From contig QNQO01000224.1 of assembly GCA_003290165.1 (NCBI GenBank), positions 744,001-808,000 of the forward strand: a stretch of 64,000 nucleotides of DNA, in the 5' to 3' direction. A program made the position numbers and the translations under genes. Position 1 is the stretch's first letter. Every line of letters starts with the position of its first letter. Below, piece by piece: positions 12,270-22,287 of the stretch. Below the pieces are notes generated by a model. It did no database searches, had not been told where the DNA came from, and was given only the letters and a program-made list of their open reading frames with translations. The DNA is from Berberis thunbergii (Eukaryota > Streptophyta > Magnoliopsida > Ranunculales > Berberidaceae).

Positions 12270-12515
12270 CTCTACAAAAGAAGTCAGAAGATTAGTATTG
12301 AATAAAATTCAATTAATTCGAAAATAATTGAACAAATTATTTTCCAATTCCCAATCTGTAAAAAATAATAAGATGACAAAATTCCACTATTAGGAATCAA
12401 ATAATAAGACACAACAGAATTGGTTCCGAAATCAATTAAATTTAAGAAACTAGAAATAACTTCTTAGTGTTCCGCAACCTGTTAAGAACTTTAAAGGACG
12501 AATACACTTTAAGAA

Positions 12516-13099
12516 TGTTAGAAAATTATTAACATAAATAAACAGATTGCGAATAATATTAAACTGTATACTGAGAAGAGAAAACAAGTACAAAAAATTA
12601 CACAGAAAATGAACCTTAACATGAACCGAAACCAAACAGAGGAACTCCAGAGATGTAGGAGAGTCGATGCCTATTTGACAGTGTCCTTAAAGTGTATTCG
12701 CTCTCCCACGGGTGCTGGAATGAATGAGCGTATACCTCCCAGGATACAACGACTATCGAACTAGCACCGTGCACCGGAGGTCTAGTGTCAGGCGAACTTG
12801 AACTAGAGTCTTTGTCTATCACCGGAGTAGAATAGATTATGGAGAAGAGAATATAGAGGAAAGCTAACTCCTATCTCTCATTTTAGGAGAGAATGAGAGC
12901 TCTTTATATAGAGTTCATGGGGAATAAACAATTCAATGCTATTAAAACCAAAAACTTTTGGCTTTTCATTTGCATAACCTTTGGCTTTTCATTTGGACAA
13001 AGTTAATACAAAAACTTTTTGTATTACCAAAGTTAATGTCAGGCTATTCAATTTATCACAGTAAGTGACAATTTCTCATTCACCCATAATTTTCCAACA
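12516..13099 (-). repeat. Copia 5' LTR
   Basis: 584 bp, the direct-repeat partner of 9188-9795. It contains a TATA-like ctttatatagag region (about 12901-12912) shared by both LTRs. The motif ccttaaagtgtattcg occurs in the LTR, and a similar word lies inverted just inside the element (12494-12513). Confidence 0.92.
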
Positions 13100-13724
13100 G
13101 AAGTTTGTTGTACTTGATTGTATGGATGAATCTACATGCATGATGGAAACTCTTAGATAGACAAACTTTGCTTGTGAGACAAACTGCGTAGAACTTACAC
13201 TAATTGAGGTAATATTAGAGAACCATTGCATGCTAAAATTTTGTTAGTAAACATAAAACAGATTTTAAAAGTTTTGCTCATATCTGCAATGGGTACCATA
13301 GTCAATTCATAAAAGAAACTGAAATCAAGAGCATTCGAAATGGTAGATGTGGTGATGTGTGTGTATCCAATGGTGTGCGTATTCTTGTGGTTACATGTTA
13401 TGTGGTGTGTATGTGAGATAATTACACTAGATTTCCCTATCCATTTTGCAAATTGTGCCTTCTTCTGAAGAAGGATTTGGAACTGCCATTTCTCCTAGAA
13501 CCCTCAAATTCTAAACTTTTTATTATTATTTGTTCCTTCGCATTTATTTATCACTAGTCTGTATCATGAAGTTAATGGCAGTGGAAAATTGGAATTTGGA
13601 GAGAAGCGGGCAATAATTGTTTCTATGGTTTTCTGGATTGGATTCATAGTGAACCGAAGATGATTTAGAAGGGAGGGCAGTAATGAAATATTAATTTATA
13701 CTATGTCAACTTGTTCAACATAAA
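13100..13724. other. No recognised gene
   Basis: AT-rich flanking DNA with short open frames only. It contains GT-rich simple sequence around 13350-13420. Nothing supports a gene or a defined repeat. Confidence 0.4.
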
Positions 13725-13726
13725 TC

Positions 13727-13858
13727 AATGGCATGACAGCTCAACGGTTAGAGGTTGACTGATGGTACCACTAGGTCATGGATTAAAATTCAGGTTGTGG
13801 CATCTTTATGGTTCTGGGATTCTATAAAAACCCTATTTGCCTTTAAAAAATAAAAAGT
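13727..13858 (+). mobile_element. tRNA-derived SINE, copy 1
   Basis: About 130 bp beginning near ggcatgacagctcaacggttagag, which resembles a Pol III A box. A B-box-like gattaaaattc lies near 13781, then a body ending tctataaaaaccctatttgcc and an A-rich tail. A second copy is inverted at 14750-14893. Length, internal promoter words and tail fit a tRNA-derived SINE. No TSD was found. Confidence 0.75.
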
Positions 13859-14046
13859 TTGTACAAGATACGTTTTCCATTGAGATAATATGGAGTCAAG
13901 ATTTCGCTTCATCAAAATTTAATACTTACAATGATTTTGCTTCATCTGAATATGTTAGTTCTTATCAGTGGAAGAACAAAAAAAAAAAAAAACACACACA
14001 AGACTTAACTGATCTGCATAATGTAATTGGTAGATCTTTAATGTTG

Positions 14047-14247
14047 GAGAAATTCTTGCTGTCGAGGTTTTGGGCGAGGAAATGAGCGAGGGGAGGGAGG
14101 TGGCGGGGTGGGAGCTGTTCACCTCCCTCGGGATGCGCGCGCAAAAAGTCAATGCACGCATCTCGAGGAAATTGGACGGCTTCCACCCCTCCACCTCATT
14201 TCTCTCGCTCATTTCCTCGCCCAAAACCTCGACATTTAGAATTTTTG
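14047..14247. mobile_element. Mutator-type MITE, copy 2
   Basis: 201 bp with long inverted ends: tgtcgaggttttgggcgagg (from 14060) pairs with cctcgcccaaaacctcgaca (to 14234). The outer bases follow the pattern AAATTCT...TGTCGAGG. It is flanked by a perfect 9-bp duplication ttaatgttg (14038-14046 and 14248-14256). A second, weaker inner fold involves the cacctccctcgggatgcgcg region. It is noncoding. Confidence 0.93.
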
Positions 14248-14256
14248 TTAATGTTG

Positions 14257-14745
14257 ACATGCACACGTTCATCACCCATGCCTTGCCACTGTAGGCATTG
14301 CTAGTACAACATAGAACACATACAAAAAGGAGCTTTCAGCTCAAGCGTTGGAGTTGGAGAAGAAAAAAGGTTTACGGTATTTTTGCAGAATGCATTTCAT
14401 CAATTGTTTCCGCATATGAAATGAATCTCTGTCGCTCCTATCAAACGAAAAATTTTCTGGTATTTTTTTGCTTGCCATTTTTTATAGGAATGTGTTGATC
14501 TTATCGTCTTTGATTATGTATACTTATGTGCAAACTGCCAAACTTGGGGACTATACTGTTTCACTAGGAAACTGCACTGTTTCATTGTCTCGTATACACC
14601 AATGATCGGTTATCCATGAATTATTGTTGACATTTCAGCTTAGCAATGGGCTTGTGCTTGCTGTTTGCTTGTTCTCTCTTTATAGTTTGCTGCTGTGGAC
14701 ATAAGGCACGGCAGAACGGATGTATCAATGCCTATGTGTCACATT
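14257..14745. other. No recognised gene
   Basis: AT-rich DNA with one short plus-strand frame (14298-14498) that lacks recognisable domains. No RNA gene was seen. Confidence 0.4.
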
Positions 14746-14749
14746 GGAT

Positions 14750-14893
14750 CAATTTTTTTTTTAAAAGGCAAGTAGGGTTTTTAAAGGATTCCAGAATTCA
14801 TAAAGATGCGGCAAACTGGGTTTGAACCTATGACCTATTGATACCATCCGCCAAGTTCTAACCGTTCAGACGTCATACCATTGGCCACATTGG
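14750..14893 (-). mobile_element. tRNA-derived SINE, copy 2
   Basis: On the minus strand this reads ggtatgacgtctgaacggtta (A-box region), then ggttcaaaccc (a good B box), then the shared end aaaaaccctacttgcc and a poly-A tail (14750-14764 as t/a on the plus strand). It matches copy 1 at 13727 in the same order, which establishes the family. Confidence 0.8.
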
Positions 14894-15392
14894 ATCATTA
14901 CCAAAGCCTGCTTGAGCTTTTTGTGCTCATGAGGTAGAAACCAATTTCAATTTACTTATTTATTATTTATTCCTAAAAGGAGGAACAAAAGGAGGTTTTT
15001 GGTCTGATATTTGGATTATGCGTCTTTTATCCCGATCAAAGTATAGCTACTCACTTTGTTTCTTGTATCTAACAAATAAAAATTTAGTTGCAATAGTAAC
15101 TGATGGAAAGTACCCCATGTCAATGATTATACGGCTGCTCAATTTCCAGCATAAGTTATTTTAATTCATATTCTGGAACTCTGTTGACTTCTTGTCTGCC
15201 TTGTTGTGAGGGATGATCCATTTATACAAAAATTAATCAGAGAGAAGTCATTGATCAAAACAGACTGTCTAATCATCCTCCAAAAGGACTTAGCTCCAAT
15301 TTTTTTTATTTAATATAAATGTACGGTTTGCTACATCCAGTTATACTGTCATCATTCATGTTATAGTCCTGATGGACAAGTTCTTTTACTAT
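14894..15392. other. No recognised gene
   Basis: AT-rich flank of the Mutator-like element. Only short frames were seen, without domains. The 9-bp target site cacttctat lies at its right edge. Confidence 0.4.
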
Positions 15393-15401
15393 CACTTCTA
15401 T

Positions 15402-15702
15402 CAAAAATTCTAGCTGGCCTGGGAGGTGCGCCTGGGTGGCTGCCTGGACACCCCCTGGCACGCGTTCGGGAGCCTCCCAGGCACGAGCCAAAAATTTCGC
15501 TAAGCCAAAATTTGGGCGGGATTCATCGGAGCCAAAATTTTTGGGGGAAACTCAACGCATAGAAGAAGAATCGATTATCTCTTGGCGAAACTCGAAACTG
15601 TTGGGGGAAATTCTGGGCGAATCGAAACTGTGGACAATTTGTGTGAAACCGAACTCTAGTTGCGAATCGAGTAAAACAGAGAGAGTAGAAGAAGAAGAAG
15701 AA

Positions 15703-15734
<32 letters not shown>

Positions 15735-15919
15735 AGAGGAAGAAGAAATAGAACAAATTGTTGAAGCAACTGGAATCAAACCCGCGAAAGGTAAGTCCGA
15801 AACTTGAAATTTCTTGATTTCTTCTAGATTGTAGATCTAGGGTTCCTAACGGTTTTTTTTTTTTTTTTTTTTTTTTTTTTGTTTTTTTGTATGTGAGAAC
15901 TAATAGAAGAGAAGAACTT
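15402..15919 (+). repeat. MULE left terminal inverted repeat
   Basis: 518 bp. It starts near caaaaattctagctggcctg and includes a GC-rich block (15421-15490), a purine-rich (GAA)n tract (15688-15750), the word caactggaatcaaacccgcg and a long T run (15853-15880). A partial direct copy of its inner part follows at once (15925-16060: caactggaatcag...gcgaaaggtaactcc...gatctaggg), so the inner edge was tandemly duplicated. The GAA tract gives long Glu-rich frames that are not evidence of a protein. Confidence 0.92.
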
Positions 15920-16542
15920 GTTGAAGCAACTGGAATCAGCGACCCAAACGGAGGAAACCCGCGAAAGGTAACTCCAAACTTGAAATGTCTTGATTTCTTC
16001 TAGATCTAGGGTTTGTAGATCTAGGGTTCCTGTCGGTTTCTTTTTTTTTTTTCTTTTTTTGTATGTGAGTTTTTTCTTGATTTATTTTTTGTTTTGTATG
16101 TGAGTTTTTTTGTTTTCTTGAGTTTTTTTTGTTTTGTTTTGTTTGGTTTGTAGATCTAGGGTTCTTGATTTCTTCTTTTTGTTTTGTATGTGTGTTTTTT
16201 CTGCAAACACCATGTATCTGTGACTTCTACAAAATTTGAAATTTATTTTGAAGAACTTCTGTGTGTTTTATTCCAAATATTTATTTGATACTGCTTTAAA
16301 TCCATAACTACTGAGAGATCACATTCATTGGTAGTTTAGGGAAAACAATTTCAAGGCACTTCAATAGTCCTAACTGTCTAATGGGAATAGTTTATAAAAT
16401 TTTGAGTGAGGGATTAAAATTATTGGTAGATGTGATCATTTTTATTTCAATTTCCAATTTGTTAGGAAAGCATTTATTGTGATCAGCGTTTGAAGCTTGA
16501 TTTCGTATTGTTTAACCAATTTGTTAGAAAATTATTGGGAGC

Positions 16543-16675
16543 CGTTCACCTCATTCGGGATGTGCGAGTAAAAAGTCGACGCACGCACCTCGAGTGAGGT
16601 GAACGGCTCCCACCCCGCCACCTCACTTCCCTCGCTTGTTTCCTCGGTCATTTCCTCGACACTTAGAATTTTGCA
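16543..16675. mobile_element. Mutator-type MITE, copy 3, left-truncated
   Basis: It matches the inner and right parts of the copy at 14047: gggagc.gttcacct, cgggatg.gcg, aaaaagtc.a.gcacgca, then the right end tttcctcgacacttagaatttt. The outer left arm is missing. The remaining ends can still fold through gtgaggtgaacggctccc. It is nested within the Mutator-like element. Confidence 0.8.
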
Positions 16676-17119
16676 TACTCTAAATGGTTCTAGTTCCATT
16701 TATTCTTAAGCCCTGTTTGTTGTGATTGCAAAGCAGAGTAAGTCATTAGGAAGCATTACTAATTAAATTCACATTGACAATACAAAAACTCGTTTTGGGG
16801 AGAAACGTACAAGTCTATAAAAAATTGTTAAAAACAATATATTGCACCAAAAAAGTCTAATTGTTTTCCATTAAAATCTCACCATGATCCTCATTAGTCA
16901 TCCTGGGGATTCCCTTTATAATTCCAACTTCTCTACTACTATGTGGTGGATCTCTTCAAGATAAGTTTAAAAATCCCCAAACCAAGTGTTATTGTGTTAA
17001 CTAACTATTCATGCTCACAAAGGAGAAATGTATGCATTTCAAACTACTCGATCTTCAAACATTGTTTTTTTGTGCCCACATGCGTATCTATCGGGGCATT
17101 TATTTTGTTAAATGCAGGA

Positions 17120-17500
17120 ATGGCATTTAGAGCGTATGTTGTCTATCGAGGTCATCGCCCTGGAGTATACCTAAACTGGCCCGCATGTTCAGCAGCGGTA
17201 TCAGGGTATAGTCGTGCTTCTTACAAAGGGTTTATGTCAGTTGAAGAAGCTGAGGAATCATACGAGTTGTGGGTTCGCTCAGAATTGGTGAGGAGAGATT
17301 CGGAGGAATCCAACAACAATGAAAATGTCAGAGTTAACAATGTAGTTTATGATGATCAAGTTGGTACATCGAATGATCAAAGAAATGTCACTGAAGGGAA
17401 CAATGATCCTTGGGCTTACACGAGGGACTTAATCAATACTTTGATAGTTGTACTTATTATGTTAGGTTTCATATTTATTATTAAGCTCTTGAACGAATGA
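17120..17500 (+). CDS. Viroplasmin/RNase H1 N-terminal domain protein with C-terminal membrane segment
   Basis: 127 codons. Residues about 4-50 match the caulimovirus-viroplasmin/RNase H1 hybrid-binding domain: YVVYRGHRPGVYLNWPACSA then VSGYSRASYKGFMSVEEAEE, with the aromatic and basic residues typical of the fold that grips RNA-DNA hybrids. No RNase H catalytic domain follows. Instead there is an acidic, Asn-rich linker and a hydrophobic segment (about residues 104-122, TLIVVLIMLGFIFIIKLL) near the end, like a tail anchor. The start at 17120 is chosen because the frame upstream has no domain and tttgttaaatgcag just before it looks like a 3' splice site; a longer frame starts at 16943. It lies inside the MULE in place of a transposase, so it is either a captured gene or an element-borne accessory gene. 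Confidence 0.75.
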   Translation: MAFRAYVVYRGHRPGVYLNWPACSAAVSGYSRASYKGFMSVEEAEESYELWVRSELVRRDSEESNNNENVRVNNVVYDDQVGTSNDQRNVTEGNNDPWAYTRDLINTLIVVLIMLGFIFIIKLLNE

Positions 17501-17637
17501 TGGAATTATATGTAATGTAATATGTACATACATATGTATTATGTGAATATATTTCATAATCCAATGAAATTTGTGTTTCATATTGTTCATTTTTTTCTTC
17601 CGTATGGTATGCTTTTGTAACTGAAAATACATACTAC

Positions 17638-17877
17638 ATGGAAGACGAAGTACTTGGGTCACAAGGTGAGCAGGAAAGGAAGAAGCAGAAGAAGGAATCT
17701 GTTGGTAAAATGTGTCTCACTTTTTTAATTTTTTTGTCTGTAAAGCTTTCATGTCTATCTATATTTGCTAGACTTTATTAATGTGTTGTTTATTTTTGTG
17801 CTCAGATGGGGGTCACTTGCCAAGAGGAGTGACAATTTCACGACTGAAGTTTAGGTTGTTTGCTGGGAAATCAAACT
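17638..17877 (+). pseudogene. Exon-like pieces of unrecognised origin
   Basis: A Lys/Glu-rich start at 17638 (MEDEVLGSQGEQERKKQKKE) runs to a gt donor near 17703. After about 100 bp a cag acceptor (17805) opens a second piece, DGGHLPRGVTISRLKFRLFA, ending at a stop near 17877. The spliced frame is continuous. The parent gene was not recognised. Given the location inside the MULE, this is probably another captured fragment. Confidence 0.4.
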
Positions 17878-18290
17878 AGTTTCGATTGGTACGTTGGTTA
17901 TTAGCAGTCTAGCATCACCCTTGCTCAGTTGTTGGTTTTGTGTGGAATAGGGAATTATTAAACAACAATGATTTCCTTGAAATGCAGGTATCCCATGGAA
18001 TCATTGTCGTCTTGCTAAGAAGCTTGGTTGTTCATCAACATAGAGGTATGCATTCTTGTCATGCCAGCTTAGAACTAAAACTACTTGCACACCCTTCTAA
18101 GTTGCATGCTAGTTACCAAAATGGCTGTGATGGGGGTCATTAGTTTGTTGAGTCCTTTTAAAACCTTACAAAACATGTTTAGATGGTAAAGCTTGGATTA
18201 TGATCAGCATGTTTAGATGGTAAAACCTTACAAAACATGTCTAAATGGGTTCTGACAAAAAGTTGCTGCTGGATGTTATTTGATACACAG

Positions 18291-18872
18291 GCCTTTAAAT
18301 CAATACTGACTGCTGATTCTTCAAGTGAGCAACTTTCTTCTCTCGGAGAACTCATGTATCAGGTATTTACTTTCTTTGGACAAGTAATACGATCCTGGTT
18401 TCCAAATTTCATATTCAGAAAACACGTAATTCTTATTCTTCAGAATACTTAAGTTGTCAGAGACAACTTTCAGTATATGTACACAAAGAGGCAAGGGAGT
18501 TCATTCCATTACATTCGTTTTGTTGCAGTGCCACTACAGTTACAATGCTTGTGGACTCGGGTCGGATGGAACAGATAGGCTAGTAAGATTAGTGCAGGAA
18601 ATGCAGCACAGTAAGTTGTCTAAATCTGAAAATGGTACATTATATGGGGCAAAAGTTACATGTGGAGGCTCTGGGGGCACAGTTTGTGTGATTGGACGGA
18701 ACAGTTTGCGAAGTAGCGAACAAATTCTTCAGGTTAGCTATGTAACTTGATGTGTATTCTCTTTTTCTACACATATTTTCTACTAGTGAACTGTGCATGT
18801 GATCTGTTTCTGCTTCTTCAGGTTCAACAAAGATACAAAGCAGCAACTGGATATTTGCCATATATTTTTTGA
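18291..18872 (+). pseudogene. ARA1-like: Captured L-arabinokinase 3' exons
   Basis: Three exons with good borders encode the C-terminal end of plant L-arabinokinase, the GHMP-family enzyme that phosphorylates L-arabinose for cell-wall sugar salvage. Exon 18291-18362 gives AFKSILTADSSSEQLSSLGE. Exon 18529-18732 gives CHYSYNACGLGSDGTDRLV then LYGAKVTCGGSGGTVCVIG, the glycine-rich motif near the C-terminus. Exon 18822-18872 gives VQQRYKAATGYLPYIF and then stops because of one extra T in a T run; the family continues with about 18 further residues. The kinase N-terminal part and ATP-binding motif are absent. It cannot be a functional kinase but could be spliced into a chimeric transcript. Confidence 0.88.
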
Positions 18873-19106
18873 GGGATCTTCACCAAAACTTCATTGAATG
18901 GGTTGTTCAAAACTTCTGATTGTAAATGGGTTGTTCAAAACTTCATTGAATTGTAATTCTCATTGTACAGATATTAATGCTATTGTAAGTTGGTTGAATT
19001 GTAAATGAAAGTAGTACAGATATTGTTTGAAGAAAAATAGCATTGATTGTGATTTTTCATGCTCCCCCTGCTTGGTGCCCTTGTGGCAGACTCATATCTT
19101 GGTAGA

Positions 19107-19335
19107 AACAATAAGAACAGTGCAAAGACAAGTTCTTACACTAAAAGTTAACCCAAAATGAAACTTCTACAAGTGCCAAACTAGAAACGTGAAGTATGAA
19201 TTATACATTTGCAAAGACAATAAGAATTATACATTTGCAAGTGCCAAACAATAAGAACAGTGCAAAGACAAGTTCTTCAGACAAGCCCATCCACACATTT
19301 GAAAAACGTGAAGTATGAATTATACATTTGCAATG
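19107..19335. repeat. Short tandem duplication, about 142-bp spacing
   Basis: The words caataagaacagtgcaaaga and gtgaagtatgaattatacat each occur twice (about 19107/19249 and 19190/19310), with an extra partial copy between. It lies just before the 145-bp array within the MULE. Confidence 0.75.
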
Positions 19336-19650
19336 TGAGTAATGAATCACGCACAGTCAGATTAAAAGCTGGCAGAATAGTTCATGAAGGAGTAACTATA
19401 GAACTGATAACTGGCAGATTAAAAAGCTGGTGGGTCAATGGAGGAGTAACTATAGAACTTCTGATAACTGAAGCTGATCATAGAGCTCTTATTTTTATGT
19501 CCCTAGTATTTTGTAAGTGGAACTAAGAGGAACTAAAGTTGATATCAGCAGTTCACTAAGAGGAACTAAAAAATATCAGCAGTTCACTAACAGGGAAGGC
19601 ATCTCTTAAGAATCACAATCAAGGAGTTTCTAGTCAGCCATTTCAGACTT

Positions 19651-20285
19651 CTCAGCATTTCAGCACTTCTCGGCCTCAGTCTCAGCATTCCAGTTCTTCT
19701 TCTCAGCATCTCAGCATCTCATCTTGCCTTCTCAGCATCTCAGCATCTCAGCACTTCTCAGCCTCCTTTTCAGCATTCTCAGCAATCTATTCAATCTCAG
19801 CATTTCAGCACTTCTCGGCCTCAGTCTCAGCATTCCAGTTCTTCTTCTCAGCATCTCAGCATCTCATCTTGCCTTCTCAGCATCTCAGCATCTCAGCACT
19901 TCTCAGCCTCCTTTTCAGCATTCTCAGCAATCTATTCAATCTCAGCATTTCAGCACTTCTCGGCCTCAGTCTCAGCATTCCAGTTCTTCTTCTCAGCATC
20001 TCAGCATCTCATCTTGCCTTCTCAGCATCTCAGCATCTCAGCACTTCTCAGCCTCCTTTTCAGCATTCTCAGCAATCTATTCAATCTCAGCATTTCAGCA
20101 CTTCTCGGCCTCAGTCTCAGCATTCCAGTTCTTCTTCTCAGCCTCTCAGCATCTCATCTTGCCTTCTCAGCATCTCAGCATCTCAGCACTTATCAGCCTC
20201 CTTTTCAGCATTCTCATCAATCTATTCAATCTCAGCATTTCAGCAATTTTTGTCATCCATCTCAGCATTCTCAGCAATCTAGCAA
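19651..20285. repeat. 145-bp minisatellite, about 4.3 copies
   Basis: Copies start at 19651, 19796, 19941 and 20086 with almost no differences, then decay after 20230. Each unit is itself made of ctcagca words. Because 145 is not a multiple of three, successive copies change frame, so the Ser/Leu/Gln-rich open frames across it are a composition effect. The near identity of the copies implies recent expansion or homogenisation. Confidence 0.95.
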
Positions 20286-21550
20286 GCTTCATAGTACTCA
20301 GCATTATACTCAGCCCGATAGCTCCTCTAGTGTCAGTACTCAGTGCTCCAGTAGTCAGCCTGGTCTGTCCATCAGCATTCCAATTTCTCGTCAGCTTTCC
20401 AAGCTCGATAGGATCACTTCTAGGCATTGCCAGCCCGATAAGCTTGCTAGGCAGTCTACTTCTCAATGTTTACAGCCCGATAAGCTTGCTAGGCAGTATG
20501 CCAGCTATTCAGTTCCTAGTCACTGCTTTTCACAGATATTCACAGAATATTCATAACAAGAATTCACAGATATTCACAGATATTCATAACTACAAGGAGG
20601 ATATAACTTAATGGAGTTTTAGTTACAAAAATTATTTCAAATACTGAAAAATTAGGATCTTGAATGTCGATGAATTGCAAGTTACAAATGATGTACACTA
20701 ATCGAATTCGACCAGTCGTGAAGTAGATCAAATTTGAAAATTTCCCTACATTGTCAAATGGCTGAGCAACAAAACATGTACGCTTTTAAGTGAAGAAAAA
20801 ATCATTGTTACAATTAGATAAGAAGGGAAAAGAGATAATCCGGAGGATGACAATGCTAAAAGTTTCATGCCAATAAGTTAGAATGTATAAACATTCTTGA
20901 GAAATTAGCTAAAAACATTTCAAGTTCAACAAGATGTCAATGTTGACGATTTATTAAAACTCCCAAGCTCAAAGACATGACATCAATTCTAAATAATAAA
21001 TCATTATAACAAACAATGATGAAATCAAACCTTAATCACTATATATCCTTAGCTTAATCACATATCATGAACTCTGAACTGAACAGAGATTAAACCCTCA
21101 AATTTCACCAAATTCAACTCAAAGACTCAAACTTTTCACAAATTCCTTACCAAACCAAGCAGAACCCATGAATTCTCTAAACCCAAAAAAGCACAAAACA
21201 AAACCCATCAAAGCAAAACTCGAGAAAAACAACACAAAACTATTAAAAACCCTTGCCTTGACAAAATCATGCAAATCAACTTCACCCCCAAGGCAGAACA
21301 TAGAGATTTCTCAATCAAATAAGTAACCCCATGTTGAATATTCCACAAATATAATGAAAAATGTTTGAACTTGACAATAATTCAGTCATGGTTTAATGTA
21401 CCTTCTTTGTGGGTTCTGATTTCAGTGTGAAGAAAGCTTCAAACAAAAGACAGTAGGCTGAGTGAGTGGCAACTGAGAGAAAGGGTCATTCACTTCTCTG
21501 CAAAACCAATTTGCATGAAATGATAGAGAAATGAGAAATGATTTCACGAG
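20286..21550. other. MULE interior without recognised genes
   Basis: Directly after the minisatellite the word agcccgataagcttgctagg appears twice (about 20432 and 20474), and a related agcccgatagc lies at 20310. The rest to the right terminus is AT-rich with only short frames. No transposase motif was found on either strand. Confidence 0.5.
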
Positions 21551-22077
21551 AAGTTCTTCTCTTCTATTTGTTCTCACATACAAAAAAAGAACAAAAAACA
21601 AAAAAAAAAAAAAAAAAAAAAACGTCAGGAACCCTAGATCTACAAACCCTAGATCTAGAAGAAATCAAGAAGAAATCAAGAAATTTCAAGTTTCGGACTT
21701 ACCTTTCGCGGGTTTGATTCCAGTTGCTTCAACAATTTCTTCAATTTGTTCTTCCTCTTCTTCTTCTTCTTCTTCTTCTTCTTCTTCTTCTTCTTCTTCT
21801 TCTTCTACTCTCTCGAGTCTCGATTCGCCCTAGATTCGGTTTCTCTCGACAGCTTCGATTCGCCCAGAATTTCCCCCAACAGTTTCGAGTTCGCCAAGAG
21901 ATAATCGATTCTTCTTCAAACAATTTGAGTTTCCCCCAAAATTTTGGCTCCGATGAATCCCGCCCAAATTTTGGCTTAGCGAAATTTTTGGCTCGTGCCT
22001 GGGAGGCTCCCGAACGCGTGCCAGGGGGTGTCCAGGCAGCCACCCAGGCGCACCTCCCAGGCCAGCTAGAATTTCTC
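21551..22077 (-). repeat. MULE right terminal inverted repeat
   Basis: 527 bp, the inverted partner of 15402-15919. Read on the minus strand it runs from agctggcctgggaggtgcgc through the (GAA)n tract and tcaaacccgcgaaaggtaag to the T run and gtgagaac. It differs by small indels, a longer gatttcttct repeat and a few substitutions. Confidence 0.92.
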
Positions 22078-22287
22078 CACTTCTATATATTATGGTTTCC
22101 TGCGATATTTGGGCGACCCTCCTTCCATATTGTTGGATTAAACCATGTCAAATATCATAAAGAAAACTTCTAGGCTTTGTCTTAACTGATGTTTGGTCAG
22201 ACATGCATCTTATGCCAAAGCAATAGCTGTGTCATCCATTACAAGATGAATGGTAGTTGTTCTCTCTCAAACTTGCAGAAGCAATAT

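Larger units (their letters stand above)
9188..13099 (-). mobile_element. Ty1/copia deletion derivative with both LTRs
   Basis: Two direct repeats (9188-9795 and 12516-13099), each running from tgttagaaaattatt to ataattttccaaca on the plus strand, flank a 2.7-kb interior. The interior encodes copia reverse transcriptase and RNase H on the minus strand, so the 5' LTR is the one at 12516-13099. Most of gag, the protease and the integrase are missing: a gag-like start at 12269 runs almost directly into reverse transcriptase. A hAT-type MITE sits in that junction. No clean TSD is seen (ggaat on the left, gaagt on the right), and no initiator-Met primer-binding site lies next to the 5' LTR. Confidence 0.9.
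15402..22077. mobile_element. Mutator-like element (Pack-MULE type), 6.7 kb
   Basis: Long inverted termini (15402-15919 and 21551-22077) are flanked by a perfect 9-bp duplication cacttctat (15393-15401 and 22078-22086). Both ends read inward as aaattctagctggcctggg. No MULE transposase is visible inside, so the element is non-autonomous. It carries a viroplasmin-domain gene, exon-like pieces, L-arabinokinase exons, a truncated MITE, two levels of tandem repeats and an AT-rich block. Host gene exons inside MULE termini define a Pack-MULE. Confidence 0.93.

Noticed and set aside
15436..15807. Glu-rich open frame with a poly-E tract
   Set aside because: It lies wholly inside the MULE terminal repeat and its open reading comes from the (GAA)n tract; the inverted copy has a different frame.
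19724..20611. Long Ser/Leu-rich open frame of 295 codons
   Set aside because: It runs through a 145-bp minisatellite whose unit is not divisible by three, so the same repeat is read in different frames. Openness is due to ctcagca composition.
21724..22173. Leu-rich open frame across the right MULE end
   Set aside because: It crosses the terminal repeat border and the target duplication and depends on the microsatellite.
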